In this document: positions 1-5,426 of the stretch, piece after piece
Numbering within the stretch: position 1 is the first letter of the stretch
Layout of the letters: every line of letters starts with the position of its first letter
NCBI GenBank assembly: GCA_013695905.1
Contig: JACCZQ010000349.1
Coordinates: 1-5,642, forward strand
Direction of reading: 5' to 3'
Length of the DNA: 5,642 nt
Source of the DNA: Chthoniobacterales bacterium
GTDB taxonomy: Bacteria; Verrucomicrobiota; Verrucomicrobiia; Chthoniobacterales; UBA10450
Translations under genes and position numbers: made by a program
Notes under the pieces: model-generated
Database searches by the model: none
What the model saw: only the letters and a program-made list of their open reading frames with translations
Told to the model about the DNA's origin: nothing

Positions 1-69
1 CACCAGCTGTCCCTCCAGCCGGATCAGCTCGCCTGTTCGTAAGGAGCGCATTGCCGTGCGATCGCACGA
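1..69 (-). pseudogene. Displaced C-terminal frame of the upstream conserved hypothetical gene
   Basis: Read on the minus strand in the -1 frame relative to the gene at 24-485, this stretch is open from 69 to the window edge and encodes TAMRSLRTGELIRLEGQLV. This matches the 'RxGxxVxLxGxLV' continuation I recall for the family after its HxIPAD motif. The in-frame stop just upstream (70-72) means it cannot be an independent extension. It is best read as the remainder of the same gene after a frame break, cut by the window boundary. Confidence 0.6.
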
Positions 70-485
70 TCAGCGGGAATGATGTGCACGTTCGTGCTTT
101 GGCGCGCGATCTCCTCCTGCGGAATCGGCGGCGGCAGCTGAAAACGATACCAATAGAAGCGATTGCTTTGGCTGATCTTCAGCTGCTCCAGCACCTGCGA
201 ATCCGACATGCTGCCCCAGCCCAGCGCCAGATCGGTCGGCGACAGCTTCGCGCCACGATCGAACGAATAATTCCGCCGATGCAACACCCGAGCCGTGAGG
301 GCGAACCGCGCCAGCGGCTTCAGCCGGAAATCACCGTGCTCGATCAACGGCAGCGCTTCCGCCACCTCCAGCTGCTGCGGCTCGGCGGCGACGAGCGCAC
401 CCGGCGCATGTGCAATCGGTCCGGTGAGATGGCGGTAGCCAAACCACGCCAGCGCCAGCGCTACAAAAAAGGAGAGAATCTTCAC
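24..485 (-). CDS. Membrane-anchored conserved hypothetical protein, probably frameshifted near its 3' end
   Basis: Function unknown. The 153-residue frame starts at GTG (483-485) and opens with a hydrophobic signal or anchor segment (about residues 3-18), so the rest probably faces the periplasm. The conserved-looking core includes YSFDRGAKLSPTDLALGWG (73-91), MSDSQVLEQLKISQSNRFYW (93-112), and TNVHIIPAD (131-139). I recall this pattern from uncharacterised exported proteins of many bacteria, which then continue with an 'LRTG...L.G.LV' segment. Here the frame instead ends in an unrelated tail (RQCAPYEQAS) and a TGA at 24-26, while the expected segment lies in the -1 frame to the window edge. 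One missing base near 60-70 would explain this. No clear ribosome binding site precedes the GTG. The gene lies 50 bases after fabG on the same strand. Real frameshift and sequencing or assembly error cannot be separated here. Confidence is high that the gene is real and moderate that it is broken. Confidence 0.72.
   Translation of the reverse strand: MKILSFFVALALAWFGYRHLTGPIAHAPGALVAAEPQQLEVAEALPLIEHGDFRLKPLARFALTARVLHRRNYSFDRGAKLSPTDLALGWGSMSDSQVLEQLKISQSNRFYWYRFQLPPPIPQEEIARQSTNVHIIPADRAIARQCAPYEQAS
55..68. repeat. Perfect 14-base palindrome at the frame break
   Basis: CGTGCGATCGCACG is self-complementary over all 14 bases and contains the octamer GCGATCGC. It lies inside the coding region of the conserved hypothetical gene, at the point where reading must change frame to keep the family sequence. 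The palindrome is seen directly. A causal link to the frame change is inference. Confidence 0.7.
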
Positions 486-498
486 AAGCCGGTGTGAT

Positions 499-535
499 CA
501 TCGAACGCGCCAGACCTGTGAGAGCAGGTTCGATG
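499..535 (-). other. Inverted repeat between fabG and the downstream hypothetical gene
   Basis: CATCGAAC (499-506) is perfectly complementary to GTTCGATG (528-535). An inner CTG/CAG pairing (516-518 with 525-527) could extend it, and ACCTG/CAGGT (514-518 with 525-529) is a competing hairpin. It begins directly after the fabG stop codon. There is no run of T on the minus-strand 3' side, so it is not a canonical intrinsic terminator. It could stabilise the 3' end of the transcript or weakly attenuate it. Confidence 0.35.
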
Positions 536-1279
536 CTACATCACCATCCCGCCATCGACCGCGAGCACCTGCCCCGTGATGTATTTCGCTTCCGGCGACG
601 CGAGGAAGGCGACGGCGTTGGCGATGTCGTCGGGCTGGCCTAACGACCCGAGCGGAATTTTGCTCAGGATGTTTTTGCGGATCTCCTCCGAGAGCACCGC
701 TGTCATATCTGTCTCGATCAATCCAGGCGCGACAGCATTCACGGTGATCCCGCGGCTCGCCATCTCGCGCGCCAGCGACTTCGTAAAGCCGATCAGCCCC
801 GCCTTGCTCGCAGCATAATTCGCCTGCCCGGCATTGCCGATCAATCCAATCACCGAGCTGATGTTGATGATGCGTCCGCTGCGTTGCTTCAGCATCGGCC
901 GCTGAATTGCCTGCACGAAATTAAACGCGCCTTTCAAATTCGTGTTCAGCACCGTGTCCCAATCTTCCGTGGACATGCGCATGCTCAACCCGTCGCGCGT
1001 CACGCCCGCGTTGTTCACAAGAATGTCCACGCGCCCAAACTCATCGAGAATCTGCGCGCCGATCTGCTGCACTGCCGCATGATCCGAAACATCGACGGCG
1101 TAAGCCTTCGCTGCATCCGGGCGGATGTTATTGATCTCATCCGCCGTCCGCTGCGCATTCGCTTCGGTGCGGCTGACAGAGGCGACGCGCGCGCCTTCCT
1201 TCGCCAGCCGTACGGCAATCGCGTGGCCAATCCCCCGTCCTGCTCCAGTGACAACCGCAATCTGATTCTCAAGTCTCAT
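536..1279 (-). CDS. fabG: 3-oxoacyl-[acyl-carrier-protein] reductase FabG
   Basis: This is an NADPH-dependent reductase of the fatty-acid elongation cycle, converting 3-oxoacyl-ACP to 3-hydroxyacyl-ACP in the cytoplasm. The 247-residue protein is full length for the family and shows the classical short-chain dehydrogenase pattern: cofactor motif TGAGRGIG (11-18), NNAG (89-92), and the catalytic tetrad N114, S142, Y155 and K159 (in NYAASK). The PG turn (185-186) precedes the substrate loop IETDMT, and the C-terminus YITGQVLAVDGGMVM is typical of FabG. The ATG at 1277-1279 is preceded by GAGAG six bases upstream. The gene starts 13 bases after the stop of the 66-residue gene and is probably cotranscribed with it. 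No fabD, acpP or fabF lies next to it here, so this may be a stand-alone copy. An SDR acting on another substrate cannot be excluded, but the match to FabG is close. Confidence 0.93.
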   Translation of the reverse strand: MRLENQIAVVTGAGRGIGHAIAVRLAKEGARVASVSRTEANAQRTADEINNIRPDAAKAYAVDVSDHAAVQQIGAQILDEFGRVDILVNNAGVTRDGLSMRMSTEDWDTVLNTNLKGAFNFVQAIQRPMLKQRSGRIINISSVIGLIGNAGQANYAASKAGLIGFTKSLAREMASRGITVNAVAPGLIETDMTAVLSEEIRKNILSKIPLGSLGQPDDIANAVAFLASPEAKYITGQVLAVDGGMVM

Positions 1280-1292
1280 AAATTTCTCTCGT

Positions 1293-1493
1293 TCAAGTGG
1301 TGACCACGGCGCGGACCTGCCGCTGCCAATCGAGTGGATCCTGCCGAAGACTGATGACCCCGGCGAACCGCGCGTTCAGGTTCTGGGATGCTTCTGTTGC
1401 TGGGCGGGCGTGCCGGAGTTCCCGCAACCGGCGCTCGAGCTCGGCGGTCGTCAGGCTTTTCACCGCCTCCTCGATTTCCGAAAGCGTGCTCAC
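1293..1493 (-). CDS. Small helical protein of unknown function (66 aa)
   Basis: The frame starts at GTG (1491-1493) with MSTLSEIEEAVKSL and ends with a TGA at 1293-1295. It fills the gap between two clear genes on the same strand, with only 12 and 13 bases on either side, which supports it as real. The sequence is charged and looks all-helical: residues 4-27 form a likely amphipathic helix (SEIEEAVKSLTTAELERRLREL). A more variable middle follows, then a second helix around DPLDWQRQVRAVV. There is no membrane segment or cysteine. The N-terminus resembles small antitoxin-like proteins that begin 'MST..EIE.AI..L', but no toxin gene adjoins it. I therefore leave the function open. The ribosome binding site is poor (AGCGAG abutting the start), which fits translational coupling to the oxidoreductase gene. 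Confidence 0.6.
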   Translation of the reverse strand: MSTLSEIEEAVKSLTTAELERRLRELRHARPATEASQNLNARFAGVISLRQDPLDWQRQVRAVVTT

Positions 1494-1505
1494 CTCGCTA
1501 GAATA

Positions 1506-2669
1506 TCACTCGGAGAGAATCGTGGGAGGAGATTTTAAAACCCGCACCCACTGCTTGCTCCGGGCGCTTTCGCTAATCGCCTCCAGCACCTGCTGATTCC
1601 GCAGCCCGTCTTCGAAGGTCGGCTGCACACTCTTGCCTGCTGCTACTGCGCTGACGAAATCCGCGATGGTATGAACGAAAGTGTGCTCGTAACCAAGCAC
1701 GTGCCCCGGCGGCCACCAACTGCCGACATAGGGATGCTGCGGCTCCGTCACTAGAATATCGCGGAAACCGCGGCGCTCCTCCGGCTCCCGCGCGTCGTAG
1801 AAGCGCAGCCGGTTCATCTCTTCAAAATCGAAAACCAGCGAGCCGCCGTTGCCGTTGATCTCGATCGCGATGCTGTTCTTCCGGCCGGGGGCGAAGCGGG
1901 TCGCCTCCAGGTTTACGAGCGCTCCGCTGCGGAAGCGGCCGATCGTCGTGACGGCGTCGTCCACCGTCACCTTGCCGCGCTTGCGTGAGCCGGCGGTGAG
2001 CGGCCGTTCCTTCACAAAAGTCTCCATCGTGGCGCAGACCTCCCGGAATTCGCCTAACAAATAGCGCCCGAGATCGATAATGTGCGCATTGATGTCACCG
2101 TGTGCGCCGGAGCCTGCGATCTGCGATTGCAATCGCCAGACGAGGGGGAACTTCGGATCCGCAATCCAATCCTGCGCATAGCGCGCGCGGTAATGATAGA
2201 TCCGGTCGCCGAGCTCCCCCTGCTCGATCATCTGCTTCGCCAGCGCGATCGCCGGGATGCGCCGGTAATTGTGGCAGACCATGTGCACCACCCGCGCCTT
2301 GCGGACCGCCGCAAGCATCGCTCCCCCTTCGGCGACGGAAACGCCGAGCGGCTTCTCACACAGAATCGCCTTCCCCGCGCACGCCGCCGCGATCGCGATC
2401 TCCGCATGCGAGTCGTTCGGCGTGACGATATCGATGATGTCGATCTCCGGATCCGCGACCACCTCCCGCCAATCCGTCGCCGCCGACTCCCACCCGAGCT
2501 GCACCTGCGCCTTGCGGACCGCGCCGGCATGGCGCCCGCAGATCGTCTTCATCCGCACGTCCGCGGGGAGATCGAAGAAGCGCGGCGCCTGGCGCCAGGC
2601 GTTCGAGTGCGCCTTGCCCATGAAGTTGTAGCCGATCAATCCGACGGCGAGTTTTCGTCTCTTCGACAT
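1506..2669 (-). CDS. Gfo/Idh/MocA-family NAD(P)-dependent oxidoreductase
   Basis: The 387-residue protein belongs to the family of glucose-fructose oxidoreductase, inositol dehydrogenase and related sugar or polyol dehydrogenases. The N-terminal Rossmann fold starts with GLIGYNFMGKAHSNAW (10-25). It continues with DIIDIVTPNDSHAEIA (77-92) and the family signature CEKPLG (104-109), whose lysine (K106) is catalytic in relatives. The C-terminal half carries GDINAHIIDLGRYLLG (191-206), with D192 and H196 at the usual active-site positions. There is no signal peptide, so it is cytoplasmic. The exact substrate cannot be read from sequence; a sugar, sugar alcohol or inositol-like compound is the family expectation. 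The gene is first of a leftward run and has a plausible promoter 20-60 bases upstream. The start ATG (2667-2669) has no strong ribosome binding site but gives the normal N-terminus just before the first beta strand. Confidence 0.93.
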   Translation of the reverse strand: MSKRRKLAVGLIGYNFMGKAHSNAWRQAPRFFDLPADVRMKTICGRHAGAVRKAQVQLGWESAATDWREVVADPEIDIIDIVTPNDSHAEIAIAAACAGKAILCEKPLGVSVAEGGAMLAAVRKARVVHMVCHNYRRIPAIALAKQMIEQGELGDRIYHYRARYAQDWIADPKFPLVWRLQSQIAGSGAHGDINAHIIDLGRYLLGEFREVCATMETFVKERPLTAGSRKRGKVTVDDAVTTIGRFRSGALVNLEATRFAPGRKNSIAIEINGNGGSLVFDFEEMNRLRFYDAREPEERRGFRDILVTEPQHPYVGSWWPPGHVLGYEHTFVHTIADFVSAVAAGKSVQPTFEDGLRNQQVLEAISESARSKQWVRVLKSPPTILSE

Positions 2670-2697
2670 AGAGCAGGTGCAAACCGCGAGCGGTCGT

Positions 2698-2727
2698 CTT
2701 ATAAGTGGGAATGAGCTGCCGACTCAA
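2698..2727 (-). promoter_or_regulatory. Candidate sigma70-type promoter for the leftward oxidoreductase operon
   Basis: On the minus strand, TTGAGT (2727-2722) is followed after 18 bases by TATAAG (2703-2698), close to the -35 and -10 consensus. Transcription would start near 2691, about 20 bases before the oxidoreductase ATG. The -10 sits in the palindrome CTTATAAG (2698-2705), so the plus strand also reads TATAAG (2700-2705). This could serve the divergent TPM gene, but its -35 (GTGCAA) is poor. The consensus match is visible; activity is inference. Confidence 0.4.
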
Positions 2728-2763
2728 GGTGAAACCCCGCCCCGTCCGCCCGAGCACGCGCGC

Positions 2764-3339
2764 ATGAAGTGTCCCTCCTGCGAGGCCACGTTAGCCGCTC
2801 CCGCCCCGACCTGCCCGGAGTGTAAGTTCACGCTGCGCCGGCTCGACCCGAAATTCGGAGCCGTCCCGCGTCATTCCCGCTACCTGACTGATCGCACGGG
2901 CCGACTCACTCTGGCGGAGATGGGTCAACTCCGAGACACGCTGCGCCTGTTCCACAAGAAATTTCCACAGACGGTGCTCTCCGTCTTTGTCATGGAACTG
3001 CCGCGCGATAGCTCCGCGAGCGAGTTCGCTTTCTGGCTCGCGAACCGCGCCCGCTTCAGCACTGTGCAGAAAGCGCTCGAAGAAAATTTCGACATGCTGA
3101 TGGTCATCGATCTCGCCGCCCGCCAGGCTTCTTTGGCGGTCGGTTACGGGCTCGAGCCCTACCTCGAGGAGCGCCACCTGCAGGAGGCGCTCGACGAGTT
3201 CGCGCAGCATTCGGCGAGAGGGAAACTGGCCGCGGGCCTCCAGGCCTGCGTCGAGCTCCTCATGCGGCGATTGCGCGATCTTTCGCGGGAGGCGCAGCGG
3301 ACGCAGGCGCAGGTGCCGCAGGAAGAGAATGCGTGGTAA
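2764..3339 (+). CDS. Zinc-ribbon and TPM-domain protein, cytoplasmic
   Basis: The 191-residue product begins with a small zinc ribbon: CPSC (3-6) and CPEC (17-20). A TPM domain (DUF477/TPM_phosphatase type) follows at about residues 40-170. Supporting features are the 'TDRTGRLTLAEMGQLRDTL' opening, the core strand TVLSVFVMELP (70-80), the second strand NFDMLMVIDLAARQASLAVG (108-127) and the family-like GYGLEPYL (127-134). TPM proteins are usually exported with a signal peptide and a membrane anchor, and their roles remain poorly defined (photosystem II repair in plants, membrane-associated functions in bacteria). This one has neither, so it should be soluble. I chose ATG 2764 over the in-frame GTG at 2677 because it starts directly before the zinc ribbon, and the 29 residues upstream look non-conserved and overlap the promoter region. 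Its 3' end overlaps the next gene, implying a joint function. Confidence 0.8.
   Translation: MKCPSCEATLAAPAPTCPECKFTLRRLDPKFGAVPRHSRYLTDRTGRLTLAEMGQLRDTLRLFHKKFPQTVLSVFVMELPRDSSASEFAFWLANRARFSTVQKALEENFDMLMVIDLAARQASLAVGYGLEPYLEERHLQEALDEFAQHSARGKLAAGLQACVELLMRRLRDLSREAQRTQAQVPQEENAW
3320..3327 (+). promoter_or_regulatory. Ribosome binding site deciding the start of the downstream membrane protein gene
   Basis: AGGAAGAG lies within the 3' end of the TPM gene. AGGA is five bases before the ATG at 3329 but about twenty bases before the alternative ATG at 3344, which has no Shine-Dalgarno sequence of its own. This favours the start that overlaps the TPM stop. Confidence 0.55.
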
Positions 3340-3814
3340 TCCTATGAACTCGTTAGGCATGATCCTGGGCCGGGTGGCCATCTCCATCCGCATTCTCGTG
3401 CTCGCGGTCATCTTCCTCTTTCCGCTCCTGCAGAGCGCGACCTCCCTCGCCCAATTGCCGCCGCCCGTTCCGACGCGCCCCGATTTTCAGGACCGGCCTT
3501 TCGGCCCCCTCCCTCCCCCCACTCCCGTCCCCACTCCGAAGCGAGTGGAAGAGCCGTCCAGGCCAATCCACCGCGGCTGGATCATCGGCGGCATCGCCGT
3601 GGGTCTGCTGGCGCTCGCGGCACTGATCTACGGCGCCGTGCGCGTCTGGCGTTCCTCAAATTTGTTTGATCGCCAATACCGCTTCCCCGTCGGCCCGACC
3701 GCCGCCGTGCGGCTCGGCGGTAACAAATGCGGCGGCCTCATGGCGACGGTCAGTTTCGCATCTGCGGCAAAACGCGGGCCGCCCGCGCAAGCCTCAGAAG
3801 CGAAAAACGCTTAG
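3329..3814 (+). CDS. Small membrane protein with signal-like N-terminus, proline-rich linker and one TM helix
   Basis: Function unknown; 161 residues from ATG 3329, or 156 if it starts at ATG 3344. Order of parts: a hydrophobic segment at about 17-35, with a possible signal-peptidase site after SLA (39-41); a proline-rich linker (44-80, e.g. LPPPTPVPTPKR); a strong membrane helix at about 83-106 (GWIIGGIAVGLLALAALIYG); then a cytoplasmic tail with a short conserved-looking piece, LFDRQYRFPVGPTAAVRLGG (112-131), continuing into NKCGGLMATVSF. If the first segment is cleaved, the linker is periplasmic and the tail cytoplasmic. The gene overlaps the 3' end of the TPM gene by 11 bases and is very likely cotranslated with it. 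Tail and TPM protein could meet at the inner membrane face (inference). Its last 21 bases overlap the 3' end of the convergent holB. Confidence 0.75.
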   Translation: MRGNPMNSLGMILGRVAISIRILVLAVIFLFPLLQSATSLAQLPPPVPTRPDFQDRPFGPLPPPTPVPTPKRVEEPSRPIHRGWIIGGIAVGLLALAALIYGAVRVWRSSNLFDRQYRFPVGPTAAVRLGGNKCGGLMATVSFASAAKRGPPAQASEAKNA

Positions 3815-4765
3815 AAACGCCACCTCCACCGCGAGCGCTTCCTGGATATTGCGCCCGAGGTGATCGCGGAGTTCCTCCACACGCCGGATCCGTTTGAGAA
3901 CATCGGGCGTCGTCAGCCGCTCCGCGATCGCCCGTGTTTGCTCCGTCGCCCCCGGGAATTCCCGCCGGTCCACGCCGGTCTTTACCCGCAGCACATCCGC
4001 CCACCAACGGAGCAGCACCTCCACGAGGCGCGCGCGGCGTTGCACATACCGGCTCTCGCTCAACGCCTTGTAATGATCCTCGCGATCATCGAGCCATGCT
4101 CCATCGGTGGTGTTTTTGTAGCGCGTCTCTTCGCCCTTCAAGGCGGTGGCATTCTCCGCCTGGATTCCTTCGCGGACGCGCGCGAGCAGGCGCTGAAATC
4201 CCTGCGCCAGGCGATAGGCATTCTGCACGCCGCCGCCGCCCGAGGTGCCGATCGCCCGGAGCAGCTCGACCAGTTCCGTCTCTTCCGCGGAGGGCGTCTG
4301 CTCCTGCAACTGCGCGAGCGGAATGGGAATGCAACGTGAGATGATCGTATCGGGCAAAGCTTCCGGCAACGAGCTGAGCAGCAGCAGCAACGAGTCGTTA
4401 GGCGGTTCCTCCAACGTCTTCAGGAAGGCGTGGGCGGCCTGCGGTTGCAGGCGATCGGCGTCGGAGACGATCGCCACTTTACGGCGCCCGCCGCTCGCCC
4501 GCATTTGCAGCGTCTGCTCGAGGTCGCGGATTTGCGCGATCACAATGCGGCGCGATTTCGATTCCGGTTCCGCCACGAAAATGCCGGTCGCGCCGGTCGC
4601 GAAAATATCTTCATCGCGGGTGTCGTTCACGAGATTGGCGAGGCGCGATGCGAGGGCGCGTTTTCCCGTTCCCGGCGCGCCCGAAATCAAATACGCATGT
4701 GCCAGCCGCTGCTGCTCGTGCGCGCGGCGCAGGTAGGAGAAAGCGGCGTCTGGTGAGAAAGACAT
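3794..4765 (-). CDS. holB: DNA polymerase III delta-prime subunit
   Basis: This is a clamp-loader subunit that works with DnaX and HolA to load the sliding clamp during replication. The 323-residue protein is an AAA+ ATPase-like protein of normal length. It shows the P-loop GAPGTGK (29-35), the Walker B region VAIVSDADRL (97-106), the family hallmark FLKTLEEPP (114-122) and the SRC motif (143-145) that carries the trans-acting arginine. The four-cysteine zinc module usual after the P-loop is absent: C145 is the only cysteine, and the region instead reads VAEPESKSRRI (64-74). The C-terminal part is helical, as expected for the collar domain. ATG 4763-4765 was chosen because the family sequence begins there, and the residues further upstream in frame come from tmk and a repeat. 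The gene follows the tmk stop after one base (TGA-G-ATG), so translation is probably coupled. A DnaX-like function is less likely because of length and the tmk neighbour. Confidence 0.9.
   Translation of the reverse strand: MSFSPDAAFSYLRRAHEQQRLAHAYLISGAPGTGKRALASRLANLVNDTRDEDIFATGATGIFVAEPESKSRRIVIAQIRDLEQTLQMRASGGRRKVAIVSDADRLQPQAAHAFLKTLEEPPNDSLLLLLSSLPEALPDTIISRCIPIPLAQLQEQTPSAEETELVELLRAIGTSGGGGVQNAYRLAQGFQRLLARVREGIQAENATALKGEETRYKNTTDGAWLDDREDHYKALSESRYVQRRARLVEVLLRWWADVLRVKTGVDRREFPGATEQTRAIAERLTTPDVLKRIRRVEELRDHLGRNIQEALAVEVAFLSVFRF
3798..3812. other. Short hairpin at the convergent gene ends
   Basis: AAGCG (3798-3802) and CGCTT (3808-3812) form a five-base stem around AAAAA, inside the overlap of the membrane-protein gene and holB. 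There is no other space for terminators between these convergent genes. The stem is short, and no T-run follows on either strand, so termination here is only a possibility. Confidence 0.25.
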
Positions 4766-4766
4766 C

Positions 4767-5426
4767 TCAGATTGCTGATTTTTGATTGCTGATTGCTGAT
4801 TGGATGAGCTGCCAGATGCGTTCCTCGATCTCGTCTGCTGAACCGGAGCCATCGAGGCAATGCACGCGCTCCGGTTCCCGCTCCGCGAGCTGGCGGTAAG
4901 CTGCACAAACGCGCTCATAGAACTCCACCGGCTCCTGCTCCATCCGATCCGGGGTGCTGTTCACTGGCCGCACCCGCCGCAGCATGCGTGCTCGCGCGGT
5001 CGCTACGTCCACATCGAGCAGGAATGTGAGGTCCGGCCGGCAATCACCCACCGCGAACGCATTCAGCTGCTGCACGGTGTGCGGGTCGAGCCGACGGGCC
5101 ACGCCCTGGTAAACGGTCGTTGAATCGTAAAAGCGATCAGAGATCACCAGCATTCCCCGCTCCAGCGCGGGCTGGATCACCTCCCGCACCAGCTGGCTGC
5201 GGCTCGCCTCGAACAGGAGCAGCTCCGTCTCGGGGTGCATCGCCGCGCCCACCGGATCGAATTGCAGCAGATCGCGAATCTTCTCACCGATCGGGGTGCC
5301 ACCCGGCTCCCGCGTCAGCAGCACCTCCTGGCCGGAGCCGCGCAGCCGTGCCGCCAACCGCGCCACCTGCGTCGATTTCCCGCAGCCCTCTGATCCTTCG
5401 AACGTGATGAAAAGGCCGCGGCGCAC
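4767..5426 (-). CDS. tmk: Thymidylate kinase (dTMP kinase)
   Basis: This cytoplasmic enzyme phosphorylates dTMP to dTDP with ATP, a required step to dTTP. The 219-residue protein has the P-loop GSEGCGKST (11-19), TREPGGTPIGE (38-48), the DRFYDST motif (97-103, the family's DRY/F signature binding dTMP), YQG (106-108) and FLLDVD (135-140). A LID region follows at about 148-163, with R150, R151, R153 and DRME. Lack of a basic residue inside the P-loop, with arginines in the LID, points to the bacterial (type II) form. The start is GTG 5424-5426, immediately before the first beta strand (GLFITFEG), without a strong ribosome binding site. The last eleven or so residues (from about 209, AISNQKSAI at the end) are encoded by a short repeat and are probably not part of the conserved fold. 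The gene leads a tmk-holB pair; the same adjacency is found in E. coli and many other bacteria. Confidence 0.95.
   Translation of the reverse strand: MRRGLFITFEGSEGCGKSTQVARLAARLRGSGQEVLLTREPGGTPIGEKIRDLLQFDPVGAAMHPETELLLFEASRSQLVREVIQPALERGMLVISDRFYDSTTVYQGVARRLDPHTVQQLNAFAVGDCRPDLTFLLDVDVATARARMLRRVRPVNSTPDRMEQEPVEFYERVCAAYRQLAEREPERVHCLDGSGSADEIEERIWQLIQSAISNQKSAI
4770..4801. repeat. AT-rich short tandem repeat (GATTGCT units) at the tmk-holB junction
   Basis: GATTGCT occurs at 4770-4776, 4784-4790 and 4791-4797, each followed by GATT. The minus strand reads as AATCAGC units, encoding SAISNQ-like peptide. The stretch is far more AT-rich than its surroundings. It covers the last codons of tmk and ends one codon before the tmk stop. 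Similar 'AATCAGCAATCA' repeats are, as I recall, scattered between genes in several environmental bacterial phyla. That recognition is from memory and not checked. Confidence 0.7.

Noticed and set aside
51..497. Long plus-strand open frame opposite the conserved hypothetical gene
   Set aside because: Arginine- and glutamine-rich low-complexity translation typical of antisense frames in GC-rich DNA; the minus-strand frame has family-like motifs.
1293..1493. Toxin-antitoxin locus
   Set aside because: The small protein only vaguely resembles antitoxin N-termini, and neither neighbour is a toxin.
2082..2714. 210-codon plus-strand frame opposite the oxidoreductase
   Set aside because: Arg/Asp-rich shadow of a well-supported gene with a Rossmann motif and the EKP signature on the other strand.
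2677..2763. N-terminal extension of the TPM protein from GTG 2677
   Set aside because: The 29 extra residues look non-conserved and cover the candidate promoter; the zinc ribbon begins naturally at ATG 2764.
2791..3411. 206-codon minus-strand frame opposite the TPM gene
   Set aside because: No recognisable motif, Arg/Glu/Leu-rich composition, and it crosses two plus-strand genes with clear domains.
4770..4801. CRISPR-like array
   Set aside because: The units are seven bases in direct tandem without spacers, far too short for CRISPR repeats.
4766..4918. 51-residue N-terminal extension of HolB
   Set aside because: It is read from tmk in another frame plus the SNQQSAI-type repeat; the family sequence begins at the ATG at 4763-4765.
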